From positions 18,481 through 82,480 of the forward strand of contig QZIJ01000019.1 in the NCBI GenBank assembly GCA_003598975.1: a stretch of DNA of 64,000 nt, given 5' to 3'. Position 1 is the stretch's first letter, and each line of letters begins with the position of its first letter. Both the position numbers and the translations under genes were made by a program. The DNA comes from Anaerolineaceae bacterium. Lineage in GTDB: Bacteria > Chloroflexota > Anaerolineae > Anaerolineales > Villigracilaceae. A model generated the notes under the pieces. It had not been told where the DNA came from, searched no databases, and saw only the letters and a list, made by a program, of their open reading frames with translations. Shown here piece by piece: positions 39,228 through 48,556 of the stretch.

Positions 39228-40279
39228 AAACCACCCTTTTCCGCCAGCACGGCGGTCCCGAAGTCCTCGAATACACCGATTTCCCCACGCCTGAACCCAA
39301 ACCTGGCGAGGCGCTTGTACGCGTGCGCGCCGCGGCCCTCAACCGCATGGATGTGATGGTCCGCAACGGCTGGCCTGGGCTCAAACTCGAACTCCCCCAC
39401 ATCAACGGCGCGGATGGTGCGGGTGAAATTGCTGCCTTTGGCCCCACCGATGATCGAGTAGGCGGTACTCCGCTGTATCGAGACCTAGGGATAGGGTCAA
39501 GAGTCGCCATCAACGCCAACCTTGGCTGTGGACAATGCGACTACTGTCTCAGCGGTTGGGACAACATGTGCCGCAACTGGCATCTGCTCGGCGAGACGGT
39601 GCGCGGCACCTACGCGGAATATATCTGCCTGCCCATTCGCCAACTCTACAAACTGCCCGATGACTTTGACTTCCACCAAGCCGCGGCCGCCACACTCGTC
39701 TACCAGACCGCGTGGCATTCGCTCATCACCCGCGGACAATTGAAAGCAGGCGAGACCGTCCTTGTTGTCGGTGCGGGAGGCGGAGTCAACACAGCCAGCA
39801 TCCAGGTGGCGAAATTCGCGGGCGCGCAGGTGGTGGTGGTCGGTTCGAACGCGGACAAACTCGCGCAAGCCGAATCCATCGGCGCGGATATTCTGGTGGA
39901 TCGCTCGAAAGACGAAAACTGGTCGAAAGCCGTTTTCAATGCCACCAACAAACTCGGCGTGGACGTGGTCGTGGACAACATCGGCACGACCTTCATGCAA
40001 TCGCTCAGCTGTCTCAAAAAAGGCGGACGCCTTCTCACCGTCGGCAACAGCGCCGCGCCGCGTTTCGAGATCGACAACCGCTTCGTCTTCGCCAAACATC
40101 TCTCCATCATCGGCTCCACGATGAGTCATCTCAAAGATTTTTCCACGGTCATGGATTTGGTCGTGTCGGGCAAACTCCAGCCCGTGATCGATCAAACCTT
40201 CCCACTCAAAGATGCCGCCGCTGCACAGGAGCGTTTGTGGAAGGGCGAGAATTTTGGGAAGGTCACATTGGAGTGCTAA
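39224..40279 (+). CDS. Zinc-dependent MDR-family alcohol dehydrogenase / quinone oxidoreductase
   Basis: A 351-aa protein of the medium-chain dehydrogenase family. The catalytic domain begins EVLEYTDFPTPEPKPGEALV and has HINGADGAGEI; the structural zinc loop is CGQCDYCLSGWDNMC. The Rossmann fold shows VLVVGAGGGVNTASIQVAK, for NAD(P)H. The catalytic-zinc cysteine position is occupied by Asn/Arg (AALNRMD), as in crotonyl-CoA reductase-like and quinone reductase-like members. ATGA overlap with the methyltransferase stop shows translational coupling. Substrate unknown. Confidence 0.87.
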   Translation: MKTTLFRQHGGPEVLEYTDFPTPEPKPGEALVRVRAAALNRMDVMVRNGWPGLKLELPHINGADGAGEIAAFGPTDDRVGGTPLYRDLGIGSRVAINANLGCGQCDYCLSGWDNMCRNWHLLGETVRGTYAEYICLPIRQLYKLPDDFDFHQAAAATLVYQTAWHSLITRGQLKAGETVLVVGAGGGVNTASIQVAKFAGAQVVVVGSNADKLAQAESIGADILVDRSKDENWSKAVFNATNKLGVDVVVDNIGTTFMQSLSCLKKGGRLLTVGNSAAPRFEIDNRFVFAKHLSIIGSTMSHLKDFSTVMDLVVSGKLQPVIDQTFPLKDAAAAQERLWKGENFGKVTLEC

Positions 40280-40282
40280 AGC

Positions 40283-40411
40283 ACGTACACAGGTAGACAA
40301 GTACACAAGTACACACGTACACAGGTTTGTAACTTGTATCCTGTAACCCGCAACTCGCATCTCCTAATTCGCATCCCACTGCACCACTGAACACTGATTA
40401 CTGATAACTGC
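40283..40411. repeat. Minisatellite-like intergenic repeat
   Basis: From 40283 to about 40326, units of the type GTACACAAG recur (GTACACAGG, GTACACAAG, GTACACACG). They are followed by TGTAACTTG / TGTAACCCG / CAACTCGCATC imperfect repeats and CACTGATTACTGATAACTG. No gene is seen here. Confidence 0.6.
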
Positions 40412-42397
40412 ATGTCACCCCGCTTCTCTCGCACTTTCGAACTCTCCCTCGTCGCCGTCATCATGGCGATCTATCTTTACGCGGCCTTTTCCGAAGCGCA
40501 CAACTTCGTGGAATGGTTTATCCGTGATGATGCCTATTATTATTTCAAAGTGGCGCAAAATATCAGCGAGGGATATGGCTCCACCATGGATGGGATCAAC
40601 CTCTCCAACGGCTACCATCCGCTTTGGATGTTGGTTTGCATCCCCATCTTCTCGCTCGCCCGCTTCGACCTGATCCTGCCCCTGCGCGTCCTTGTCATCG
40701 TTTCTGGCCTCATCAGCGCGGGGACGGGCGTATTGCTCTTCCGCCTCGTCAAGCGGACTCTGTCCACGCCTGCCGCCATCCTCGCCGCGGTGTATTGGGT
40801 CTTCGATTACTCCATCCATTACAACGTGACAATGTTCGGCCTCGAGACGGGTCTCACCGCATTGGCTATGACCGCGTTCCTGCTGGCACTCTCCAATCTC
40901 AAAGCGGATTCTTCCCTCTCTTCGCGTCAACTTTTGACCCTCGCCCTGCTCGCGGTTGCGATGACATTCTCCCGCCTCGACACGGTCTTCCTCGCGTTCC
41001 TCGCGGGCGCGTGGATTCTGCTACGCGACACAGCCATGCGGACGCGCCTCATCCTCGACACAGGAATCATCGTCTTCGCGGCGTTCGTCAGTGTGGCGAT
41101 GCGCGCGGGACTGCCAGAATACTTCGCGTACGCGCGTTCCGCCGTCCTCTTTGCCGCGCTGGGACTGGCGGTCCAAATTCCAATTTTCTACTTCTTCGGC
41201 TTCTACCAATCCACCACCAAAATTACGAATTACGTTTTACGTTTTATTTTTGCATCCCTGCTCGGCTCAGGCATCGTCGCGTCCCTGATGATCGGCCTGT
41301 TGACCAGCGGCGCGCTGTCGGGTCTGCCGCGCAGCGCATTGGCTATTTACACAATATTTGTTCTCCTTATGACAAGCGTCATCCGCATGGCGACGCGCAG
41401 TCGCCTGGAAAAGTCCCCATTGGATTGGAAGAACATTGTTCGAGAGGGAGTCCAATATTACGGCATTCTCGGCGGCGCACTGATCGCGTACATGCTGTTC
41501 AACAAGTGGATGTTCGGGACGTTCATGCCCGTGAGCGGACAGGTGAAAGCCTGGTGGGGTTCCCTGCAAGGGACAACCTATGGCACCCCGATCGCGTCGC
41601 TGGCGGGTTTCCTTGGACTGGAGCGCGCCGAGGGACTGAATGCTTGGGGACCCGTGGTGGATTTGATCTACAAGTTTGCAAAAGCGCTGGGACTCAATAT
41701 TTGGATCGCACTTAGCCTGCTGCTTACCGCCGCGGCGATGATTCTTTTCTCCCGCCCGCATCGAAGCAGGCGCGCCGCCATTTCAATGGGTCTGCCGCTT
41801 CTATTCACCGCCTCGCTCCTGCAAATGTTTTTTTACAACGGACAAGGCTACGCAGGCTCGAAAGACTGGTACTGGGTGAGCCAGATGCTCCTGTTTACAT
41901 TGCTCGGCGCGTTGATGTTCGATTTACTTTCGCGGCCAGTCCGACGGCTTTCCGCAGGAAATCTCAAAGGGACAAGTATCGTCTGGGGCATCACGACTCT
42001 TCTCGCCGCCCTCTATCTTGTCACTTTCGTCACCGTCATCGTCCGCCGCATGCCATACGGGACTCAGCGCGCGGGACAACCCTATCTCGACGCCGCGTCC
42101 TTTCTCGAAGCTAACACGGAGGAGGGCGCGCTCATCGGCATGACGGGCGGCGGGAATGTGGCTTACTTCATCGAAGGCCGCACCATCGTCAACATGGACG
42201 GTCTGATCAACAGTTACGATTATTTCCTCGCCCTGCGCGCGAGCCGCGCCGACGAATATCTCGCGGGCATCGGACTTGACTACATCTTCTCGAATCCCGA
42301 CATTTTGCAGAACGCCCCGTATAATGGGCAATTCGAAGAGTGGTCGTTGAAAGTATCGGAGTTTGGAAAAAAAGATCTTCTGAAATACAATCCATAA
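40412..42397 (+). CDS. Polytopic membrane protein, probable GT-C glycosyltransferase
   Basis: A 661-aa protein with about twelve helices. The first loop has the acidic pair of GT-C enzymes (WFIRDDAYYYFKVAQN), followed by GYHPLWML. The C-terminal about 90 residues form a soluble domain (FLEANTEEGALIGMTGGGNVAYFIEGRTI), a pattern shared by uncharacterised Chloroflexota homologues of PMT-type enzymes. I cannot assign donor or acceptor. ATG 40412 is preceded by repeat DNA without SD, so the start is only probable. Confidence 0.72.
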   Translation: MSPRFSRTFELSLVAVIMAIYLYAAFSEAHNFVEWFIRDDAYYYFKVAQNISEGYGSTMDGINLSNGYHPLWMLVCIPIFSLARFDLILPLRVLVIVSGLISAGTGVLLFRLVKRTLSTPAAILAAVYWVFDYSIHYNVTMFGLETGLTALAMTAFLLALSNLKADSSLSSRQLLTLALLAVAMTFSRLDTVFLAFLAGAWILLRDTAMRTRLILDTGIIVFAAFVSVAMRAGLPEYFAYARSAVLFAALGLAVQIPIFYFFGFYQSTTKITNYVLRFIFASLLGSGIVASLMIGLLTSGALSGLPRSALAIYTIFVLLMTSVIRMATRSRLEKSPLDWKNIVREGVQYYGILGGALIAYMLFNKWMFGTFMPVSGQVKAWWGSLQGTTYGTPIASLAGFLGLERAEGLNAWGPVVDLIYKFAKALGLNIWIALSLLLTAAAMILFSRPHRSRRAAISMGLPLLFTASLLQMFFYNGQGYAGSKDWYWVSQMLLFTLLGALMFDLLSRPVRRLSAGNLKGTSIVWGITTLLAALYLVTFVTVIVRRMPYGTQRAGQPYLDAASFLEANTEEGALIGMTGGGNVAYFIEGRTIVNMDGLINSYDYFLALRASRADEYLAGIGLDYIFSNPDILQNAPYNGQFEEWSLKVSEFGKKDLLKYNP

Positions 42398-42475
42398 CCC
42401 CTCACCCAAACCCTCTCCCAAAGAGAGAGGGAACTCCCTTCCTCCCCTCGGGGAAAGGGTCGGGGAAGAGGGCAA
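42396..42475. repeat. GC-rich intergenic repeat with nested hairpins
   Basis: Begins ACCCCTCACCCAAACCCTCTCC, in the same style as 1069-1110, and contains CCCTCTC/GAGAGGG and CCTCCCC/GGGGAAAGGG arms. Confidence 0.5.
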
Positions 42476-42503
42476 ACTTCGCCAAGCCATTTTAGAGGAG
42501 CAC

Positions 42504-43214
42504 ATGAAAATCACGTACACCACCATTCTTTCCATCTTTCTTTTAACCGCCTGCCTCAGCCAACCCTCCACGCCGCAGGTTGTCCCTCCCACCGCGCCAC
42601 CCGCTGCCACAAACGCGCCAACCGAAGCGCCGACCTTCACCCCCATCCCCACCTTCACCGAAACGTCCGCTCCCACCGCCACGCCGCGCATCCAAATCAA
42701 CGATGACGGAAAAACGGTCATCTTCGATTTCACCGCGCAGTTGTGCGAAGCGAAATGGGTCAATGGCGCATACCCGCAACTGCTCCCCTGCCCAGGCGAC
42801 CTCAACAACGTCGGCAAGGGATACATCGGTCTCCTCAGCGGCTCAGACCAGAGCCTCGATCTCAACTTCCCGATGATCCTCGCCTTCCCCGCCTACGATA
42901 ACGCGCTGGGTCTCTTTGGCCGCTATCCCAAATTCACGGTCGGCGCAAACGACGAATTCCGCGCCACGCTCACCTGTCGTTCCAGCGCGACCTGTTTCAT
43001 TTCCTTTGCGCTGGGCTACTACGACGCCAACAGCAAATACCACGAACCATTCCCCATGGAATATTACAAATACGACGTGGAACCGCCCATCAACTACGTT
43101 TGGCCGCTGGGCGAGCTGGCTGGTCAAACCGTCGAATTCGTCCTCGCCGTCCGCAACGAGGGCGACGCGCAACAAGCCTGGGCGCTTTGGATCTCCCCGC
43201 GCATCGTCCGATGA
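42504..43214 (+). CDS. Secreted lipoprotein with P/T-rich linker
   Basis: A 236-aa lipoprotein: signal peptide ending LLTAC-LS, a P/T/A-rich spacer to about residue 62, and a C-terminal beta domain (IVFDFTAQLCEAKWVNGAYP, FRATLTCRSSATCFISFAL) with four cysteines that could form disulfides. I do not recognise a catalytic family; the pattern resembles carbohydrate-binding sandwich domains. AGAGGAG is 4-10 nt before ATG 42504. Followed by an overlapping small membrane protein. Confidence 0.75.
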   Translation: MKITYTTILSIFLLTACLSQPSTPQVVPPTAPPAATNAPTEAPTFTPIPTFTETSAPTATPRIQINDDGKTVIFDFTAQLCEAKWVNGAYPQLLPCPGDLNNVGKGYIGLLSGSDQSLDLNFPMILAFPAYDNALGLFGRYPKFTVGANDEFRATLTCRSSATCFISFALGYYDANSKYHEPFPMEYYKYDVEPPINYVWPLGELAGQTVEFVLAVRNEGDAQQAWALWISPRIVR

Positions 43215-43645
43215 AACGACCCTTCGCTGTAACCACTTTACTGTTCCTGGTGTTATGCCTTACAGTCTGGAACGCCATCCGACTCTACGCGGCCATTGCA
43301 GATTGGGACGCGCTGACGGAATTCGCGCCACGCCCCGGCCCTCTCTACATCTCCATCACCGCTTCGTTCTGGACCTTGAGCGGGGTTGTCCTATGGATGG
43401 CGCTTCGCCGCCGAAATCCTCGCTCCCGATCCTATTTCGCCATCTATGTTCTTGGCTACACGCTATGGTGGTGGGCAGACCGGCTTCTGCTCCAGATTAC
43501 CAGTCCCAACTGGCCCTTCGCGGCAGGCCTGACGGTCTTCCTACTCGGCGTGATCACCCTCGATCTTTTCAACAAGAAAGCCACTTCCTATTTTCGTCAA
43601 AGAGAGACACATGAGCAAACACCCACGGATTCAAACCCTGCGTGA
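43211..43645 (+). CDS. Small four-helix membrane protein of unknown function
   Basis: A 144-aa protein with helices at about 8-28, 48-66, 78-96 and 100-118, then a polar tail. ATG 43211 overlaps the lipoprotein stop (ATGA), and its end overlaps the carboxylase gene by 35 nt in another frame. No recognised family. Confidence 0.7.
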   Translation: MKRPFAVTTLLFLVLCLTVWNAIRLYAAIADWDALTEFAPRPGPLYISITASFWTLSGVVLWMALRRRNPRSRSYFAIYVLGYTLWWWADRLLLQITSPNWPFAAGLTVFLLGVITLDLFNKKATSYFRQRETHEQTPTDSNPA

Positions 43646-45161
43646 ACGAAAAGCCCAATCCCATCTCGGCGGCGGGCAGGATCGCATCGAAGCGCAGCAT
43701 AAAAAAGGCCGACTGACCGCCCGAGAACGCCTCGACCTCCTGCTTGATAAAGGCTCCTTCCGCGAGGTGGACAGTTTCGTTATCCACCGCACCAACGACT
43801 TCGGCCTTGACCAGCAAGTTTTCCCTGGTGACTCGGTCGTGACAGGCTGGGGCACCATCGAAGGCCGCCTCGTTTACGCCTTCTCGCAGGATTTCACCGT
43901 TCTCGGCGGGAGCCTCGGCGAAGTCCACGCGGAGAAGATCTGCAAAATCATGGACATGGCCATGAAGAACGGCGCACCCGTCATCGGGTTGAACGATTCG
44001 GGCGGGGCGCGCATCCAGGAGGGAGTCGTCTCGCTGGCAGGTTACGCGGACATCTTTCTGAAGAACACTCTCGCATCAGGCGTCATCCCGCAGATCTCGG
44101 CCATCATGGGACCTTGCGCGGGCGGCGCGGTCTACTCCCCCGCGCTGACCGATTTCATCTTCATGGTACGCGGCTCCTCTTACATGTTCGTGACGGGGCC
44201 CGACGTGGTCAAGACCGTCACGCACGAGGAGGTTTCATTCGAGGATTTGGGCGGCGCGTCCATCCACTCGGAAAAATCGGGTGTGTGCCACGTGGCCGCG
44301 GATTCAGAGGCGGACACGTTATATCTCATCCGCAAACTGCTTGGCTACCTGCCGCAGAACAACATGGAAGATCCGCCCTTTGTCGAGAGCGGCGACGATC
44401 CCCTGCGCATGGAGGAATCGCTGGACACGCTTATCCCTGACGATCCTGGCAAACCCTACGATATAAAGGATATCATCCGCGCGGTGGTGGACAGCGGACA
44501 GTTCTTCGAGATCCACGAATATTTTGCACAAAATATCGTGGTGGGTTTCGCGCGCCTGGGCGGGCATTCGGTGGGAATCGTGGCAAATCAGCCCGCGGTC
44601 CTGGCGGGGGTGCTGGACATCGACGCGTCGGAGAAGGGAGCGCGCTTCGTCCGTGTCTGCGACGCGTTCAACATCCCGATTGTCACGTTCGAAGATGTGC
44701 CTGGCTTCCTCCCAGGAACGGTTCAGGAACACGGCGGCATCATCCGCTCGGGCGCGAAACTGCTTTACGCCTATTGCGAAGCAACCGTCCCGAAATTAAC
44801 CATCATCACGCGCAAGGCGTACGGCGGCGCGTATGACGTGATGTCGAGCAAGCACATCCGCGGCGATTACAACGCGGCCTGGCCTTCCGCCGAACTGGCC
44901 GTAATGGGACCCGCAGGAGCGGTCAACATTATCTTCCGCAAGGAATTGGAAAAGGCGGAAGACCCCATTAAGCGTAAAGCGGAACTGGTGGCCGAATATC
45001 GCGAGAAATTTGCCAACCCTTATATTGCCGCGCAACGCGGCTATCTAGACGATGTGATCGAGCCGAAGGAGACGCGCCCGCGCTTGATCAACGCACTCGA
45101 GATGTTGAGCAACAAACGCGACGCCAACCCTGCGAAGAAGCATGGGAATATTCCTCTGTAA
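43611..45161 (+). CDS. Acyl-CoA (propionyl/methylcrotonyl type) carboxylase, carboxyltransferase subunit
   Basis: A 516-aa subunit with the crotonase-fold N and C halves of PccB/MmdA proteins. [18 protein letters not shown] is the typical N-terminus; [14 protein letters not shown] and [17 protein letters not shown] form the N-side oxyanion region; [18 protein letters not shown] and [18 protein letters not shown] form the C side. It transfers CO2 from carboxybiotin to an acyl-CoA. GAGAG precedes ATG 43611. It is followed by biotin carboxylase and biotin carrier genes, so the full enzyme is encoded here; propionyl-CoA is the likeliest substrate (inference). Confidence 0.92.
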   Translation: MSKHPRIQTLRERKAQSHLGGGQDRIEAQHKKGRLTARERLDLLLDKGSFREVDSFVIHRTNDFGLDQQVFPGDSVVTGWGTIEGRLVYAFSQDFTVLGGSLGEVHAEKICKIMDMAMKNGAPVIGLNDSGGARIQEGVVSLAGYADIFLKNTLASGVIPQISAIMGPCAGGAVYSPALTDFIFMVRGSSYMFVTGPDVVKTVTHEEVSFEDLGGASIHSEKSGVCHVAADSEADTLYLIRKLLGYLPQNNMEDPPFVESGDDPLRMEESLDTLIPDDPGKPYDIKDIIRAVVDSGQFFEIHEYFAQNIVVGFARLGGHSVGIVANQPAVLAGVLDIDASEKGARFVRVCDAFNIPIVTFEDVPGFLPGTVQEHGGIIRSGAKLLYAYCEATVPKLTIITRKAYGGAYDVMSSKHIRGDYNAAWPSAELAVMGPAGAVNIIFRKELEKAEDPIKRKAELVAEYREKFANPYIAAQRGYLDDVIEPKETRPRLINALEMLSNKRDANPAKKHGNIPL

Positions 45162-45162
45162 T

Positions 45163-45211
45163 TGTAGGGACAGGGTCTCCCTGCCTTGGGCGAGATGACC
45201 TCGCCCCTACC
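45163..45211. repeat. Palindromic intergenic repeat between carboxylase genes
   Basis: GTAGGG ... CCCTAC flank CAGGGTCTCCCTGCC and GGGCGAGATGACCTCGCCC, both hairpin-forming. Reads like a member of a dispersed GTAGGGGC...GCCCCTAC family. Confidence 0.55.
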
Positions 45212-45225
45212 ACAGACGAGGTTTT

Positions 45226-46734
45226 ATGGTCAACAAAGTTTTAGTAGCAAACCGAGGCGAGATCGCCGTGCGAATTATCCGCGCTTGTCGCGAATTGGGC
45301 GTGGAAACGGTGGCGGTGTATTCCGAGGCGGATCGCCAGGCACTGCACGTCCGTTATGCAGACGAGGCCTATCTGCTCGGCCCCGCGCCTTCGCGCGAAT
45401 CGTACCTGCGCCTCGACAAGATCATGGATATTGTCCGCAAATCGGGTGCGGATGCGGTGCATCCTGGCTACGGCTTCCTAGCTGAGCGTGAGGATTTCGC
45501 ACAAGCCTGCGCGGACGATGGCATCACGTTTATTGGGCCAAGACCATCCGCCATCGCGGCGATGGGAGATAAAGGCGTGGCGCGTTCCACCGTCGTCAAG
45601 GCGGGAGTGAAGGTAGTGCCTGGGACGGAAGATGTTGGAAATTTATCGAACGAAGACCTGCTCGCGCTCGCGCCGAAAATCGGCTTTCCCTTGCTGATCA
45701 AGGCCACGGCGGGCGGCGGCGGAAAAGGCATGAGGGAGGTGCGCTCTCTCGAGGAGATGCCCGCCCTCCTGATGTCCGCGCGACGCGAGGCTGAGTCCGC
45801 GTTCGGGGATGGGAACGTCTATCTCGAGAAACTGGTCGAGGGTGCGCGTCACATCGAATTCCAGATCATGGCTGATGGTCAGGGGAACGTCATCCACCTC
45901 GGCGAACGCGATTGCTCGCTCCAGCGTCGTCATCAAAAATTGGTGGAGGAGACTCCCTCGCCCGTGATGGACGAGGAGTTGCGGGCGCGCATGGGCGCGG
46001 TGGCAGTGAAAGCCGCACAGTCGGTGGATTATCTAAACGCGGGGACAATCGAATTCCTGCTCGACAAGGATAAGAATTTTTATTTTCTCGAAATGAACAC
46101 GCGCTTGCAAGTGGAGCATCCTATCACCGAGATGGTGACGGGAATCGATATCGTGAAGGAGCAAATCCGCGTGGCGCGCGGGCGGACGCTAGGCTACAAA
46201 CAGGAAGACGTGAAACTGACAGGCGCGGCCATCGAATGCCGCATCAACGCCGAGGACCCGTATAACGGGTTCCTGCCTTCGACTGGACGAATCACCCAGG
46301 CCATCCTGCCGACAGGCCCAGGCATTCGCGTGGATACGGGCATGTACCCCGGCTTCGAGATCACTCCCTACTACGACCCGATGATCGCGAAATTGATTGT
46401 CTGGGGTGAGACGCGCGCGCAGGCCATTTTGCGGATGCGCCGTGCACTGGAGGAATATCGCGTCGTCGGCGTGCGGACGAACATCCCCTTCCACCAAAGC
46501 ATGATGGATTCGACCCGCTTCATGGCAGGACAGTATGACACGCGCTTCGTAGAGGAACGCTTCTCGATGGAGGGACTCGCGGAGAGCAGGGAATACTTTC
46601 CCGAGATCGCGGCCATCCTCGGCACGATCGTCGCCCACCAGCAGACGCAACGTTCCGCGCAGATCGTCCGCCGCGGGGAACGCGACGCCAGCAACTGGAA
46701 ATGGGTGGGCCGCTGGGAGAGGATGCACCGATGA
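45226..46734 (+). CDS. accC: Biotin carboxylase subunit of acyl-CoA carboxylase
   Basis: A 502-aa ATP-grasp enzyme that carboxylates biotin with bicarbonate and ATP. NRGEIAVRIIRACRELG, VHPGYGFLAE, ATAGGGGKGMR (ATP loop), RDCSLQRRHQKLVEE and FLEMNTRLQVEHPITE are all present, as is the C-terminal PYYDPMIAKLIVWG. The tail past about residue 465 ends in a short extension. GAGG sits close to ATG 45226. It ends with an ATGA overlap to the carrier gene, ensuring stoichiometric synthesis. Confidence 0.95.
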   Translation: MVNKVLVANRGEIAVRIIRACRELGVETVAVYSEADRQALHVRYADEAYLLGPAPSRESYLRLDKIMDIVRKSGADAVHPGYGFLAEREDFAQACADDGITFIGPRPSAIAAMGDKGVARSTVVKAGVKVVPGTEDVGNLSNEDLLALAPKIGFPLLIKATAGGGGKGMREVRSLEEMPALLMSARREAESAFGDGNVYLEKLVEGARHIEFQIMADGQGNVIHLGERDCSLQRRHQKLVEETPSPVMDEELRARMGAVAVKAAQSVDYLNAGTIEFLLDKDKNFYFLEMNTRLQVEHPITEMVTGIDIVKEQIRVARGRTLGYKQEDVKLTGAAIECRINAEDPYNGFLPSTGRITQAILPTGPGIRVDTGMYPGFEITPYYDPMIAKLIVWGETRAQAILRMRRALEEYRVVGVRTNIPFHQSMMDSTRFMAGQYDTRFVEERFSMEGLAESREYFPEIAAILGTIVAHQQTQRSAQIVRRGERDASNWKWVGRWERMHR

Positions 46735-47228
46735 AATATATTACAACACTGGATGGAAAAGAATATCTGATCGAGATCATCGACGCGCATCACGTGGCGA
46801 TCGATGGGCGCGTGCAAGAGGTGGATTTCGAGTCGGTCAGCGGACAACCCGTTTACTCGTTGATTATTGATGGCAAATCCTACGAATCCTACGTCTATGA
46901 AACGGAGGATGGCTGGCAGGTGCTGACACGCGGTCGGCAGTACAACCTGACAGTCGAGGATGAACGCGAGAAGCGCCTGCGCGCCGCCGCGGGAGGCAGC
47001 GTGGCCGAAGCGGGTGAATATCACCTCAAAGCGCCGATGCCTGGTCTCGTTGTCTCGATCCCCGTCAATGAGGGAGACAAAATCGAGAAGGGACAAGTAC
47101 TGGTCATACTCGAATCAATGAAGATGCAAAACGAGTTGAAATCGCCCAAGGCGGGCGTGGTGGGACGCATCCGCGTAAAGCAGGGTGAAACGGTAGAACA
47201 GAGGCAGGCATTGCTCAGTGTGCAGTGA
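46731..47228 (+). CDS. Biotin carboxyl carrier protein subunit
   Basis: A 165-aa protein. The C-terminal biotinyl domain (about 95-165) shows APMPGLVVSIPVNEGDKIEKG and the biotinylation motif ESMKMQNE (Lys131; usual EAMKM). The N-terminal about 85 residues resemble the BT-like/ACC epsilon linker domain of propionyl-CoA carboxylases. ATG 46731 overlaps the stop of biotin carboxylase. Confidence 0.94.
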   Translation: MKYITTLDGKEYLIEIIDAHHVAIDGRVQEVDFESVSGQPVYSLIIDGKSYESYVYETEDGWQVLTRGRQYNLTVEDEREKRLRAAAGGSVAEAGEYHLKAPMPGLVVSIPVNEGDKIEKGQVLVILESMKMQNELKSPKAGVVGRIRVKQGETVEQRQALLSVQ

Positions 47229-47254
47229 GCAGTGATCAGTTTTCGGTTTTCAGT

Positions 47255-47358
47255 CGTCATTGCAAGCGATGGTTGAGCAACAAAGCGTATCGAGACCAGA
47301 GCGAAGTAATCTCCGCCTCGTGGAGGGGATTGCTTCGCGAAGAGCGCCCGCAATGACG
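47255..47358. repeat. 104-bp dispersed palindromic element
   Basis: CGTCATTGC (47255-47263) and GCAATGACG (47350-47358) are perfect terminal inverted repeats. Inside, GCGAAGTAATCTCC (47301-47314) matches GGGGATTGCTTCGC (47325-47338) in inverse at 12 of 14 positions. It looks like a widespread GTCATTGCGAGCGAAGCG-type intergenic element of Chloroflexota and others (recollection). Confidence 0.7.
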
Positions 47359-47381
47359 GAATTTACCAATAGGAGTCCCCC

Positions 47382-48551
47382 ATGAACATCCGCCCTGTCC
47401 GTGAAGAAGACATCGAAGCCATCATCAACCTGTTCCGCATCAACTACGGCGAAGATTACGCCATCCCCGAATTCTACGACCCGATGTGGGTGAAGCGCGG
47501 CATCTACTCGGATCACATCATCTGGCTGGTAGTCGAAGACGAGGGACGCGTCGTCGCGTCTGGCGCATGCATTCTGAACGCTGGCGACTACAACGATAAC
47601 ATCGGCGAGATCGGGCGCGTCGTCGTGGACCCCGAGGCGGGCGACAAAGGCCTGGGGCGCTCCCTGCTGGCGGCGCTGATCGACGCGTCGGACGAGCGCG
47701 TGGAGTTCGCTTTCGCCGAGGCGCGCACAACCCACCCAAAAACGCAGAAGATCTGCGAACGTCTCGGCATGGTTCCGCTGGGCTTCCTGCCGATGGCCTA
47801 TCAAATGACGTGGCGCGAGAGTTTCTTCATCCACGGACAGTTGTTCGGCAACGGACGCGTCCTGCGCGAACCTGGCGACGTGGTCGTCATCCCCGAAGTG
47901 GAACCGCTGGCAAAATTGTCACTGAACAATTTGGGGTTGGATGATTCGGTGGCGGTGCAGGCCAAAGTCAAGCCATATCCCTCCGAGGGAAAGTTCGATG
48001 TCAAACCACTGACGGGTGAAGCGATGGTTCGTCTCCTCAAGATCGAGCATGGACGTTACGTGGAGCCTGAAATCTTCTCCGCCCTGCAAGTGGACATGGG
48101 TTACGCCCAACTGCACGCGCGCCGCGCCGACTATCTCGTGGCGCAGGCGGGCGATCACGTTCTCGGGGCGGTCGGCTTCCATTTCGAGGAACACGACAAA
48201 ACGGTCCGCCTGATCGAACTGATCGGCGAGGACGATACCGCGCAGGGCACACTGCTCCGCATGGCGGTCGAGTCGGCGGAGCAAAAATATAATGCCGAAG
48301 TGTTGACCTGCGACGTGAACGCCGAGTCGCCGCGCTTGCAACAATCCCTGCTCGAGATGGGATTCCTGCCCGCGGCCTACATCCCTGGGATGGTCTTCCA
48401 CCGCACCCACCGCCCCGACGTGGTGAAAATGATGAAGTTGCGCGTGAAATGGGATTTGGGGCCGATGGAACTGACCGATATTTCGAGGGAATACTTCGAT
48501 ATTGTCGCCCCCGCGTTCGAGAAGGCCGCGAAGGAATTACCACACTGTTGA
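47382..48551 (+). CDS. Tandem GNAT-domain protein
   Basis: A 389-aa protein with two acetyltransferase folds. The first has IRPVREEDIEAIINLF and EIGRVVVDPEAGDKGLGRSL (acetyl-CoA loop DKGLG); the second (about 215-360) keeps the fold but not the RxxGxG loop, so it is probably non-catalytic or altered. Often found beside CoA-linked metabolism. It is followed 6 nt later by a thioesterase gene. Substrate unknown. Confidence 0.78.
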   Translation: MNIRPVREEDIEAIINLFRINYGEDYAIPEFYDPMWVKRGIYSDHIIWLVVEDEGRVVASGACILNAGDYNDNIGEIGRVVVDPEAGDKGLGRSLLAALIDASDERVEFAFAEARTTHPKTQKICERLGMVPLGFLPMAYQMTWRESFFIHGQLFGNGRVLREPGDVVVIPEVEPLAKLSLNNLGLDDSVAVQAKVKPYPSEGKFDVKPLTGEAMVRLLKIEHGRYVEPEIFSALQVDMGYAQLHARRADYLVAQAGDHVLGAVGFHFEEHDKTVRLIELIGEDDTAQGTLLRMAVESAEQKYNAEVLTCDVNAESPRLQQSLLEMGFLPAAYIPGMVFHRTHRPDVVKMMKLRVKWDLGPMELTDISREYFDIVAPAFEKAAKELPHC

Positions 48552-48556
48552 AATCA

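Noticed and set aside
40283..40330. CRISPR array
   Set aside because: Units of about 9-12 bp without spacers of constant length and no cas genes; a minisatellite.
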